From assembly GCF_003044935.1 (NCBI RefSeq), contig NZ_POXP01000001.1, forward strand, positions 1,054,001-1,118,000: 64,000 nucleotides of DNA, in the 5' to 3' direction. This stretch comes from Neisseria subflava (GTDB lineage Bacteria; Pseudomonadota; Gammaproteobacteria; Burkholderiales; Neisseriaceae). The notes under the pieces were generated by a model. That model did no database searches, had not been told where the DNA came from, and worked only from the letters and a program-made list of their open reading frames with translations. A program made the translations under genes and the position numbers. Below, piece by piece: positions 7,860-16,450 of this stretch; position 1 is the stretch's first letter, and every line of letters begins with the position of its first letter.

Positions 7860-8207
7860 TTACTTAATCAAAGTAATTGCTACATCGGCATCTTCGGTTG
7901 CAACTGCCTCAATCACTGCATCGCCGCCAAAACGCAACACCGATCCTGCGCCGACCGTATGTTTTTCAGTCTGATTCAACGTCACGTCAAAGCTTCCTTT
8001 TCCAACGGCAAAAATCAGCGTTTTAAAACCCGGATGATCGTGCGGCTTAATTTGCTCCCCTTTCTTCATGTCTTTCTTAACAACCATGTAATTTTCGCCG
8101 CTGAAAATCTTACCGTTTTCGGAAGAAACCTCCCCCAAAGGCGCGGCAGAAACGGCAACGGAAAACAAAGCAGACAGTAATACAGCAGAAATATTGGATA
8201 CTTTCAT
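7860..8207 (-). CDS. periplasmic cupin-domain protein
   Basis: 115 residues with a signal peptide (about 1-21, ending SAA). The mature part is one small cupin: motif 1 around KPHDHPGFKTLIFAVGKGSFDV and motif 2 around GAGSVLRFGGD. HDH supplies two of the likely metal ligands. A well-formed promoter and a Fur-like box lie just upstream, so it may respond to iron. It has a functional cousin at 54728-55210 beside the zinc receptor gene; both are single-cupin periplasmic proteins, but sequence similarity between them is limited. No reaction can be assigned. Confidence 0.75.
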   Translation of the reverse strand: MKVSNISAVLLSALFSVAVSAAPLGEVSSENGKIFSGENYMVVKKDMKKGEQIKPHDHPGFKTLIFAVGKGSFDVTLNQTEKHTVGAGSVLRFGGDAVIEAVATEDADVAITLIK

Positions 8208-8234
8208 GACAAGCCTTTCTTAAACAGAGCTTCC

Positions 8235-8263
8235 ATTCTATAAAAACCCACTTCATTGTTCAA
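8235..8263 (-). promoter_or_regulatory. sigma-70 promoter of the periplasmic cupin
   Basis: On the minus strand, TTGAAC (8263-8258), a 17-base spacer and TAGAAT (8240-8235). The spacing is ideal and the start codon is about 28 bases beyond the -10 box. Confidence 0.65.
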
Positions 8264-8280
8264 TAATAATTCTCATTTTC
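8262..8280. promoter_or_regulatory. Fur-like box
   Basis: AATAATAATTCTCATTTTC agrees with the Fur consensus GATAATGATTATCATTATC at 15 of 19 positions. It touches the -35 box of the cupin promoter from the upstream side, a position compatible with repression or activation. Confidence 0.55.
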
Positions 8281-8289
8281 CAATAAAAA

Positions 8290-8326
8290 AGCCGTCTGAA
8301 ACCCAACGATATTGTTCAGACGGCCT
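8290..8326. terminator. DUS inverted repeat between divergent genes
   Basis: GCCGTCTGAA (preceded by AA) and TTCAGACGGCCT, with a 14-base loop. It lies upstream of both flanking genes, so a terminator role is doubtful; it may insulate the two promoters. Confidence 0.4.
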
Positions 8327-8328
8327 GA

Positions 8329-8357
8329 TTGACCTGTATAATATTTTCTTATTAATA
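8329..8357 (+). promoter_or_regulatory. candidate promoter of the EamA gene
   Basis: TTGACC (8329-8334), 17 bases, TTAATA (8352-8357). A perfect TATAAT also lies at 8337-8342 but lacks a good -35 box. Which is used cannot be decided from sequence. Confidence 0.4.
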
Positions 8358-8380
8358 AAATCGCTTTACATACCCATCAA

Positions 8381-9271
8381 ATGGAAACCATCAGAAAAGA
8401 TCCGCTCGGCTCGGCATGGGTGGTTATTGCCGCGCTCAGCTTTACCGTCATGAACCTCTCCGTCAAAGCCGCCTCTACACATTTCGGCTTTTCCAGCGGC
8501 GAGCTGGTCTTTTGGCGCATGCTGGTCTCCACCCTGTTCTTAGGCATCATGGCCAAAGCGCAAGGCAACACATTTTCCACGCCGCATTGGAAAACCCATC
8601 TCAACCGCAGCGTCATCGGCACGCTTGCCATGATGTGCACGCTTTATTCCGTCATACATCTGCCGCTGGCAACAGGCGTCACACTCAACTACACCTCCTC
8701 CATCTGGCTGGCCATTTTTTCATTTTTCATTTTAAAAGAACGAATTACGCTTTATACCCAAGCCATTTTGGTTATGGGCTTTGTCGGCGTTATCCTGCTG
8801 CTCAACCCATCTTTTCAAGGCGGACAGGAATTTGCCGCACTGGTCAGTTTGGCAGGCGGCGCCATGTCAGGCTGGGCGTATTTGCAAGTGCGCGAACTCT
8901 CGCTTTTGGGCGAACCGGGCTGGCGCGTGGTGTTTTATCTGTCGCTTACCGGCCTGATTATGTCCGCCATTTGGAGCTGCTTTACCGGCTGGCATCCGCT
9001 GACCGCGTCTTCCCTGCCCTATCTGGCCGGCATCGGCATCTCCGCCATGATTGCCCAACTGGCCATGACCCGCGCCTATAAGGTCGGCAAGAAATTTACC
9101 GTTGCCTCGCTTTCCTACCTGACCGTCGTTTTCTCCGCCCTATCCGGCGTATTGCTTTTCGGCGATAAAATCACTTGGCAGGAAGCCGCCGGCATGGTTA
9201 TCATTGTTGCAGGCGGCGTGTTCAGCAGCTTTACTCCGGCCTCAATCAAAAAATTTCTGATGAAGCAATAA
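8381..9271 (+). CDS. EamA/DMT-family transporter
   Basis: 296 residues with about ten membrane helices arranged as two EamA repeats (about 12-140 and 155-285). Typical features include the VTLNYTSSIWLAIF end of repeat 1 and the SYLTVVFSALSGVLLFGDKITW motif of repeat 2. Family members export amino acids, nucleosides or drugs in the inner membrane; the substrate cannot be read here. The next gene starts 18 bases downstream and is probably co-transcribed. Confidence 0.85.
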   Translation: METIRKDPLGSAWVVIAALSFTVMNLSVKAASTHFGFSSGELVFWRMLVSTLFLGIMAKAQGNTFSTPHWKTHLNRSVIGTLAMMCTLYSVIHLPLATGVTLNYTSSIWLAIFSFFILKERITLYTQAILVMGFVGVILLLNPSFQGGQEFAALVSLAGGAMSGWAYLQVRELSLLGEPGWRVVFYLSLTGLIMSAIWSCFTGWHPLTASSLPYLAGIGISAMIAQLAMTRAYKVGKKFTVASLSYLTVVFSALSGVLLFGDKITWQEAAGMVIIVAGGVFSSFTPASIKKFLMKQ

Positions 9272-9289
9272 TTTAACAAGGAGAACACC

Positions 9290-9646
9290 ATGATTTCCAT
9301 CCGCGAACAATCTTACGGCTTAAACGTAGCGCTGTACAACGAGTTCACTTTGGACGATTTCCGCCAATTGGAAGAAGCCTTGTTGGCCGCAAAACAAAAA
9401 GTCCATCTGCCCGACATCCTGTTGGACTTGTCCATGCTGAAAGACTTCACCATCGATATGGCGGTCGAACAAATCAAATTCCTCAACCAACATGAAACCG
9501 ACTTTGGCCGCGTTGCCGTCATTACCGACGATATTTGGATCAAACTCGGCGCGCGCCTGTCCAGCCTCTTGACCAACCAACATCCCAAATATTTCAGCGA
9601 TGCCACCGAAGCACAGGCTTGGTTGTTGGCAAGCAATTTGAAATAA
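9290..9646 (+). CDS. SpoIIAA-like (STAS/SEC14-related) protein
   Basis: 118 residues, soluble. The pattern LYNEFTLDDFRQLEEAL, a central DILLDLSMLKDFTIDMAVEQIKF and the VAVITDDIWIKLGARLSSLL end match the SpoIIAA-like family, a small alpha/beta fold possibly binding lipids or acting as a scaffold. A good AAGGAGAA ribosome site precedes the ATG. It follows the EamA transporter in an apparent two-gene operon. Its role is unknown. Confidence 0.75.
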   Translation: MISIREQSYGLNVALYNEFTLDDFRQLEEALLAAKQKVHLPDILLDLSMLKDFTIDMAVEQIKFLNQHETDFGRVAVITDDIWIKLGARLSSLLTNQHPKYFSDATEAQAWLLASNLK

Positions 9647-9735
9647 AAACAAGGCCGTCTGAACGCATTACCTGAGCAAATTCAAAACCGCTTAGGCTCA
9701 AAATCAACGGTATCACAATATTTTTCAAAGCATCA

Positions 9736-9783
9736 AAAAGGCCGTCTGAAACCTTGCAACCTGCAAAGTTTCAGACGGCCTTT
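9736..9783. terminator. bidirectional DUS terminator
   Basis: AAAGGCCGTCTGAAA and TTTCAGACGGCCTTT between the SpoIIAA-like gene (plus) and argS (minus). A further single DUS lies at about 9652-9664. Confidence 0.75.
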
Positions 9784-9803
9784 CATCGTTTTTATTCAAA
9801 AAC

Positions 9804-11546
<1,743 letters not shown>

Positions 11547-11675
11547 TCAGGCGGTATTTTAAAAGAATTTCGGGCTTTAAAACAGGGCAAGCTGCAATAC
11601 TTTTCCAGCGGCTTGTTATATGATTGCATTCTGATTCAACGATTTTGCTGTAAAGGCCGTCTGAAAGGAAAAGCC

Positions 11676-12212
11676 ATGAACCCCAAAAATACGCTTTGTC
11701 TGATTGTCGATATTCAAGAACGCCTGCTGCCCGCCCTTTCCGGCGCGGATGAAATGTTGGAACGCTGCCGCCTGCTGATTCAAGGTTTGACGGCTTTGAA
11801 TGTACCCTTTGCCGTAACCGAACAATATCCGAAAGGTTTAGGCAACACCGTATCCGCTGTATCGCTGCTGTTGCCCGAAGGCACGCCTGTTGTCGAAAAA
11901 ACCCAATTCTCGGCGTTTTTACCTGAAATTCAGGAAATATTACGCAAAAACGACATCAAAAACATTATTTTGGTGGGCGCAGAAGCGCATATCTGTATGC
12001 TTCAGACGGCCTTGGATTTGAAGGCGCAAGGTTACGCCGTATCCCTGCCTTTTGAATGCACCGCCTCGCGTACAACGGCCAACCGCGACAATGGTTTGGC
12101 GCAAATGAGCCGTCAAGGCATTATCGTTTCCAATGTCGAAAGTATTTTGTTCCAACTGCTCGGCGATGCCAAACATCCGGCCTTTAAGACTATCTCCAAA
12201 CTGATTCAATAA
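11676..12212 (+). CDS. isochorismatase-family hydrolase (YcaC-like)
   Basis: 178 residues from the ATG at 11676, just after a DUS in the leader. The isochorismatase-like triad can be seen: Asp in LIVDIQERLL (near residue 12), a lysine in EKTQFSAF (near 80) and Cys in GAEAHICMLQTAL (near 113). The ICMLQTA box encodes a DUS. The family includes nicotinamidases and other small-molecule amidases; the substrate here is unknown. The acetyltransferase gene follows after 13 bases and is probably co-transcribed. Confidence 0.85.
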   Translation: MNPKNTLCLIVDIQERLLPALSGADEMLERCRLLIQGLTALNVPFAVTEQYPKGLGNTVSAVSLLLPEGTPVVEKTQFSAFLPEIQEILRKNDIKNIILVGAEAHICMLQTALDLKAQGYAVSLPFECTASRTTANRDNGLAQMSRQGIIVSNVESILFQLLGDAKHPAFKTISKLIQ

Positions 12213-12213
12213 C

Positions 12214-12225
12214 AGGCCGTCTGAA
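12214..12225 (+). repeat. DUS abutting a start codon
   Basis: AGGCCGTCTGAA ends exactly at the base before the ATG of the acetyltransferase gene. It occupies the place of a ribosome site; no better purine-rich stretch is near, though AGG could pair weakly. Confidence 0.85.
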
Positions 12226-12726
12226 ATGCAATACACCATCCGCCCTGCCCTGCGCCAAGACTTGCCCGCCATCGTCGATATTTACAACAGCACCGTGGCC
12301 ACGCACCAATCTACGGCCGATTTGTCGCCGACCACGGTTGCCGAACGCGAAATATGGTTTGCCGCGCACACGGACAAACGCCCGATCTACGCCCTTTACG
12401 ATGCCGACGGCACCATATTGGCCTGGGGCAGTTTCAGCGACTACCATCCGCGCTACGCCTATCACATTAGCGCGGAAGTCAGCATTTATGTCCGCCACGA
12501 TATGCGCGGCGCAGGCGTGGGCAAAATCCTGTTGCGGCACATGCTCGAACGCGCACCTTCCTTAGGCATCCACAACGTCATCGCGCTTGTGTTTGGCCAC
12601 AACTATCCGAGCCTGAACCTGTTTCACCGTTTCGGTTTTGAAGAATGGGGGCGGCTGCCGCAAGTCTGCGATTTGGAAACCATGTTGGCAGACGTGGTGA
12701 TTTTGGGCAAAAGGATTGTGGATTGA
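12226..12726 (+). CDS. GNAT N-acetyltransferase (phosphinothricin-acetyltransferase-like)
   Basis: 166 residues. Features of the Pat/MnaT branch of GNAT enzymes: IRPALRQDLPAIVDIYNSTV at the start, SIYVRHDMRGAGVGKILL (the acetyl-CoA pyrophosphate loop R/QxxGxG/A, near 90-105), LVFGHNYPSLNLFHRFGF and a C-terminal CDLETMLADVVILGK. Family members acetylate amino-acid-like amines such as phosphinothricin or methionine sulfoximine; the natural substrate here is unknown. Translation starts immediately after a DUS. Confidence 0.88.
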   Translation: MQYTIRPALRQDLPAIVDIYNSTVATHQSTADLSPTTVAEREIWFAAHTDKRPIYALYDADGTILAWGSFSDYHPRYAYHISAEVSIYVRHDMRGAGVGKILLRHMLERAPSLGIHNVIALVFGHNYPSLNLFHRFGFEEWGRLPQVCDLETMLADVVILGKRIVD

Positions 12727-12734
12727 TTACGACA

Positions 12735-12769
12735 AAGGCCGTCTGAAAACTGAATTCAGACGGCCTTTT
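12735..12769. terminator. bidirectional DUS terminator
   Basis: AAGGCCGTCTGAAA and TTCAGACGGCCTTTT with a short loop, between the acetyltransferase gene and tehB (convergent). Confidence 0.8.
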
Positions 12770-12782
12770 GACGGCAAAACCT

Positions 12783-13655
12783 TTATTCCGGTTTCTTCGC
12801 CAGCATAGTGACGAATTTAAACTGAATCGGATTGCCAAATTCGTCTTTCGCGTGCATCGAACCCAACTCTTCCTTGTATTCTACCAATTCCCAATCCTTA
12901 TAGTATTCGCGCAACTCGCCCTCGCCGAACTTGAACGGGAACGGCATCGGGCAAGGGAAATCTTCCGTATCCATCGCAGACACGATCAGGTTGTAACCGC
13001 CGGGGTTGGTGTGTTCCTTCATATTGGCAATCACGTCAGGAACGTAACGCGGCATCAGGAACATAAACACCACGGTCGCCACCATATAATCGAAGTTTTC
13101 CTGAATATTGGCGGCGTTGAGGTCGTATTCAAACGCGCGGACATTCAATTCTTCAATACGCGCCAGCTCTTCCACGTTTTGAACCGCGTTCGGATTATTA
13201 TCGACAGCGGTAACGTCAAAACCTTTCAAACCCAAATACAGCGCATTGCGGCCCTGACCACAGCCCATATCCAAAACCTTGCCGACGGGCACGATGCCTT
13301 CGGCGGCACGGACAGCCGAATGTGTCGCGCTCATGCCGTATTTCTTATTGAAATAGTCCGCCGCCTCGCAGTAAAACGACAGTTGGATTTCCGTATCTTG
13401 CGTTTGCGGCGCGATAAAGTGCCATGCTTGCGGATGGATAATCCAATCGCCGCTTTCAGGCGTCAGCTCGTGCGTGGCCGTAACATTGCCCGCCTCGTCC
13501 ACTTCATTGAAGTTCAGACGGCCTTGGAGGACATTGAGGCAGCCCCAAGTACCGGCAGCAGTATTGTGTTTGGACAACAAAGCTTCGGGAATCTCGTCCG
13601 CCGTCCACACCGGCATCTGTTTGTAACAAAACAATTCTTGCTGTTCGCTCATCAT
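12783..13655 (-). CDS. tehB: TehB-type SAM-dependent methyltransferase
   Basis: 290 residues in two parts. Residues 1-90 are a TehB-like cupin (DUF1971): ELFCYKQMPVWTADEIPEALL and SGDWIIHPQAWHF. Residues about 100-290 are a class I methyltransferase with motif I VLDMGCGQGRNALYL. In other bacteria TehB methylates or detoxifies tellurite and related oxyanions, and in Haemophilus it also affects oxidant and haem phenotypes. The two-domain layout matches the Haemophilus-type TehB. A start 3 bases later (second Met) is equally possible. The toxin island lies directly upstream. Confidence 0.9.
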   Translation of the reverse strand: MMSEQQELFCYKQMPVWTADEIPEALLSKHNTAAGTWGCLNVLQGRLNFNEVDEAGNVTATHELTPESGDWIIHPQAWHFIAPQTQDTEIQLSFYCEAADYFNKKYGMSATHSAVRAAEGIVPVGKVLDMGCGQGRNALYLGLKGFDVTAVDNNPNAVQNVEELARIEELNVRAFEYDLNAANIQENFDYMVATVVFMFLMPRYVPDVIANMKEHTNPGGYNLIVSAMDTEDFPCPMPFPFKFGEGELREYYKDWELVEYKEELGSMHAKDEFGNPIQFKFVTMLAKKPE

Positions 13656-13713
13656 GTTTCCTTTCTATTTTGACGGTTTCAACACGGCTTCTGCCAAGGC
13701 TTTCTGAATGGCA

Positions 13714-13725
13714 ATAAAGTGCAGG
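13714..13725 (+). repeat. left direct repeat of the toxin island
   Basis: ATAAAGTGCAGG, repeated at 15124-15135 in the same orientation; the wider match is about 17 of 19 bases. The AT-rich toxin/immunity island lies between the two copies. Confidence 0.7.
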
Positions 13726-13774
13726 CAATTTTGAGATATTTTAAAACTCTTTGATAATTGACCGTCCTTCCAAT

Positions 13775-14149
13775 CTAGAACTCTAAGTGCTGTATTAAGC
13801 CTTCTTCAGGTTCTTGGCTTCGGAAAATCAGCCATAACCTTAACACATCAACCATAATTCCACGAGGCAAAGTGAGATAAAGTGATTCCTCTTCTTGAGC
13901 AAAGAGAAAATAAAAATTCACTTGATCGTTCATCACCTCAACACCCCAAGAATTGGAAGAAATATCCGCTTCTTGAATCGTCTCATCTGTTAAGATTGAC
14001 AATGAATGATCCAAAAAAGAGAAATAATTTGGACCACCCATTGGATCATTCAAATAGCCGGTTAATGGATTTAATTGGTGATTTTCTTCCAAATAGCAAG
14101 CCGGAATAATTTGCCCTTTATGTTGAATATACGTAAAAATAAGTTTCAT
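13775..14149 (-). CDS. putative immunity protein for the EndoU module
   Basis: 124 residues, soluble, acidic. It starts 2 bases after the EndoU-module stop, the usual toxin-immunity order. It is related to the protein at 14499-14894: both have a first strand of the type (K/R)(L/I)IF.Y, a YLND block, a shared EADISSNSWGV-like or EEDISSNSWGV-like box near the middle and a (V/I)...RLW/RRW end. The conserved context (small acidic protein after an EndoU fragment) supports an immunity role, like MafI/CdiI-type proteins. Base use is visibly AT-richer than in tehB and rnhA. Its function is inferred from position and similarity to its neighbour only. Confidence 0.7.
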   Translation of the reverse strand: MKLIFTYIQHKGQIIPACYLEENHQLNPLTGYLNDPMGGPNYFSFLDHSLSILTDETIQEADISSNSWGVEVMNDQVNFYFLFAQEEESLYLTLPRGIMVDVLRLWLIFRSQEPEEGLIQHLEF

Positions 14150-14151
14150 CT

Positions 14152-14502
14152 TTACTCCTGCTCAGCACTTGGGAAAGCCGTGACGACAGGATAGGTATAA
14201 CCTTCTACACGTACGTCTGAATTTGAAATGCCAACCCACATACCTTCAGCTTTACGAATAGAATCTAAATCATCTACTTGATTCATATAAGCAGAATTAA
14301 TTTCCACTTTGATACGATCTGCCGTCCACGTTTGAGGAAACATCAAGGTCTCCCCATTATTGTTAGTTTTAGTCATATATTGATTAGTTTCACTATCAAA
14401 AGCGGAAATTTGTGCAAGATATACGCCATTTGGATAAGTATATAATATCCGATCAACACGTATATTGCCTAAGGCGGCATGTCCACCGATCATGACTGTC
14501 AT
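14152..14502 (-). CDS. orphan EndoU nuclease module (toxin C-terminal fragment)
   Basis: 116 residues. The body matches the bacterial EndoU RNase domain of polymorphic toxins: MIGGHAALGNIRVDRI, then NGVYLAQISAFD, TKTNNNGETLMFPQTWTADR and RVEGYTYPVVTAFP. Only the domain's later part is present. The stretch that normally lies upstream, with the first catalytic histidine, is missing, and there is no delivery region. The start ATG overlaps the stop of the upstream immunity gene (ATGA). In Neisseria, MafB toxins with EndoU tips are established, and Maf islands hold silent toxin tips as recombination cassettes; this looks like such a cassette. It may be untranslated or inactive. Confidence 0.8.
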   Translation of the reverse strand: MTVMIGGHAALGNIRVDRILYTYPNGVYLAQISAFDSETNQYMTKTNNNGETLMFPQTWTADRIKVEINSAYMNQVDDLDSIRKAEGMWVGISNSDVRVEGYTYPVVTAFPSAEQE

Positions 14503-14894
14503 TTATAAGCATCCTCTGAGTCGATAACTTCTTGGTAGTTTGAGTCCTTAATCGATTTATTTAAAAAATCAATCCATCGTCTAATAATAAAGATAAATTC
14601 TATTTTAGGTAGTTTAATTTGATATTGCTTATTATCTGAATCATATAAAAAGAATATATAAACATCATCTCCTACTACATCCACTCCCCAAGAATTAGAA
14701 GATATATCCTCTTCTCTATTACTTATCAAAATATTCAGAATATCCTTAAGAAATTCTTTATATTCAATTTTATCTCCTAAGTCATCATTCAAATAAGATA
14801 TTAACGGTGTATAATCCCCCTTAAACTCTGAGTCACATGTTGGAATAAATTCTTTTTTTACCTCATTAAAATAATACTCAAATATAATTCTCAT
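14499..14894 (-). CDS. second putative immunity protein
   Basis: 131 residues, acidic and very AT-rich in codon use. It shares with the protein at 13775-14149 the opening strand (MRIIFEYYF), a YLND block and the EEDISSNSWGVDV box. It directly follows a truncated toxin tail (14901-15029) on the same strand, so it is probably that toxin's immunity partner, now stacked in front of the EndoU module. Its stop overlaps the EndoU module's ATG. The family cannot be named with confidence. Confidence 0.68.
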   Translation of the reverse strand: MRIIFEYYFNEVKKEFIPTCDSEFKGDYTPLISYLNDDLGDKIEYKEFLKDILNILISNREEDISSNSWGVDVVGDDVYIFFLYDSDNKQYQIKLPKIEFIFIIRRWIDFLNKSIKDSNYQEVIDSEDAYK

Positions 14895-14900
14895 ATTTTT

Positions 14901-15029
14901 CTACTTAAAATCAATTGGCGCTGTTACCTTATAAACATTTTTATTTTCTTGCTCGTTGATGTAATGATCTTTTTGGCGATTAGAAATCCTTTCATTCAAT
15001 CCTTTATTTCGATTTCCTCCTATATTTAG
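14901..15029 (-). pseudogene. C-terminal tail of a lost toxin
   Basis: A 42-codon open stretch ending in TAG 6 bases before the immunity gene start. It opens directly after an in-frame stop and has no ATG (NIGGNRNKGLNERIS ... KVTAPIDFK). The composition is that of a soluble C-terminal end. Position before an immunity gene fits the last part of a polymorphic toxin whose 5' portion is gone. The toxin type cannot be told. Confidence 0.45.
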
Positions 15030-15042
15030 CTATATCTTCTGA

Positions 15043-15120
15043 TTAATTAACCGCATTTTTAGTCTTGGATTTCAACATCCCTCTAGCCTTAACTAACGCC
15101 AATCCCGCGCCACTTAACGA
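15043..15120 (-). pseudogene. short gene remnant at the island edge
   Basis: About 25 codons ([20 protein letters not shown]...) ending in TAA, in a different frame from the next fragment. It begins at the right direct repeat, where the AT-rich island gives way to normal sequence. It could be the end of a toxin delivery region; the evidence is weak. Confidence 0.3.
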
Positions 15121-15123
15121 GTG

Positions 15124-15135
15124 ATAAAGTGCAGG
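15124..15135 (+). repeat. right direct repeat of the toxin island
   Basis: ATAAAGTGCAGG followed by GTATTTT; the left copy at 13714-13725 is followed by CAATTTT. This copy lies in the rnhA leader. Confidence 0.7.
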
Positions 15136-15219
15136 GTATTTTACACGTGCAAACCGTATTTGCCGATATTTCAGACGGCCTTATGTTATGATACCGCCTT
15201 ATTCGACAAAGACATGCCC

Positions 15220-15657
15220 ATGGATAAACCCGTTTACCTCTACACAGACGGCGCATGCAAAGGCAACCCCGGCGCAGGCGGCTGGGGTGTATTTATGCGC
15301 TACGGCACGCACGAAAAAGAACTGTTCGGCGGCGAAGCCGAAACCACCAACAACCGCATGGAGCTGACCGCCGTCATCGAAGGACTGAAATCTCTAAAAC
15401 GCCGCTGCCAAGTCGTCATCTGCACCGACTCGCAATACGTCAAAAACGGCATGGAAAGCTGGATACACGGTTGGAAAAAAAACGGCTGGAAAACCGCCGC
15501 CAAAAAACCGGTTAAAAACGACGATTTATGGAAAGAGCTGGATAGTCTGGTTCAACAGCACGATGTCCGCTGGACGTGGGTCAAAGGCCACGCCGGACAC
15601 CCTGAAAACGAAAAAGCCGACGAGCTCGCCAACCTCGGTGCAGCAAAATTTGCATAA
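15220..15657 (+). CDS. rnhA: ribonuclease HI
   Basis: 145 residues from [13 protein letters not shown]; an ATG two codons upstream (15214) is the alternative. It cleaves the RNA strand of RNA-DNA hybrids in the cytoplasm. The catalytic acidic residues are visible: [11 protein letters not shown] (Asp8), NNRMELTAV (Glu), CTDSQYV (Asp) and a final [14 protein letters not shown] (His and Asp). It also has the basic handle [20 protein letters not shown]. Full length. The downstream membrane-protein gene starts 11 bases later. Confidence 0.97.
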   Translation: MDKPVYLYTDGACKGNPGAGGWGVFMRYGTHEKELFGGEAETTNNRMELTAVIEGLKSLKRRCQVVICTDSQYVKNGMESWIHGWKKNGWKTAAKKPVKNDDLWKELDSLVQQHDVRWTWVKGHAGHPENEKADELANLGAAKFA

Positions 15658-15667
15658 CACTTCGTCC

Positions 15668-15982
15668 ATGACTGCACTCAAACATCTCAAACCATTCTTT
15701 TGGATTGCTATCATTGCATTGATTTGTGTGACACCAAAAGCACTTATGTTCGCCTATTCGCCCTTTCATGATGTCAATGATTATTTTAACTTTGGATTGT
15801 GCGATCACATTGAGAGTGCCGAAGAATGTGACGACTTAATCACGCCTTCCTATTTATTTTGGTGGTTTATACCCAAACCGTGGCTTTTCGCATTCATCAC
15901 GCTGACTGCTATTTACCTCGTTCTAAAAATTCTGATTGAAATCATCCGATTCCTATTCAGACTGAGAAAGAAAAACCCATGA
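15668..15982 (+). CDS. two-helix inner-membrane hypothetical protein
   Basis: 104 residues from the ATG at 15668. One helix near the start (PFFWIAIIALICVTPKALMF) and one near the end (LFAFITLTAIYLVLKILIEI) flank a periplasmic-looking loop with two cysteines (GLCDHIESAEECDD) that could form a disulphide. The stop overlaps the HIT gene start (ATGA), so the two are coupled. No family is recognised. Confidence 0.65.
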   Translation: MTALKHLKPFFWIAIIALICVTPKALMFAYSPFHDVNDYFNFGLCDHIESAEECDDLITPSYLFWWFIPKPWLFAFITLTAIYLVLKILIEIIRFLFRLRKKNP

Positions 15983-16377
15983 CCTGCCCCATCTGCACTG
16001 CCGACAACGAAGACATTTTGCTGCAAACGCCCAACCTGCGCGTTATCGCCGTCCACAACGAAGTCGGCGCACCGGCATTCTGCCGCGTGATTTGGAATGA
16101 CCATGTTTCCGAGATGACCGACCTTTCCCCTGCCGAACGCAACGAAATCATGGAAATGGTGTATCAAGTTGAAGCCGCAATGCGCCAAGTCTTCCGCCCG
16201 GCCAAAATCAATTTGGCCAGCCTCGGCAATGTTGTGCCCCATCTGCATTGGCACGTCATCGCCCGCTTTGAAAACGACGCCAACTTCCCCGCGCCGATTT
16301 GGGCCGCGCCCGTACGCGAACACGGTATGGCCTTGCCTGAAAACTGGCCGGAACAAATCAAAAACTTAATCGCTTAA
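15979..16377 (+). CDS. HIT-family nucleotide hydrolase
   Basis: 132 residues. The histidine-triad motif PHLHWHVIARF (about residues 88-98) is intact, and an N-terminal CPIC pair may bind zinc. The family hydrolyses nucleotide phosphoramidates or diadenosine polyphosphates. Its start overlaps the stop of the membrane-protein gene. It is followed by a DUS terminator. Confidence 0.88.
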   Translation: MTCPICTADNEDILLQTPNLRVIAVHNEVGAPAFCRVIWNDHVSEMTDLSPAERNEIMEMVYQVEAAMRQVFRPAKINLASLGNVVPHLHWHVIARFENDANFPAPIWAAPVREHGMALPENWPEQIKNLIA

Positions 16378-16379
16378 AC

Positions 16380-16427
16380 TTTCAGACGGCCTGTAAGGTC
16401 CGACACGCCAAGTTCAGGCCGTCTGAA
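16380..16427. terminator. DUS inverted repeat after the HIT gene
   Basis: TTCAGACGGCCT and AGGCCGTCTGAA with a 23-base loop; no strong T-run. Confidence 0.55.
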
Positions 16428-16450
16428 CATATAACGAAAGGAAAACCTCA

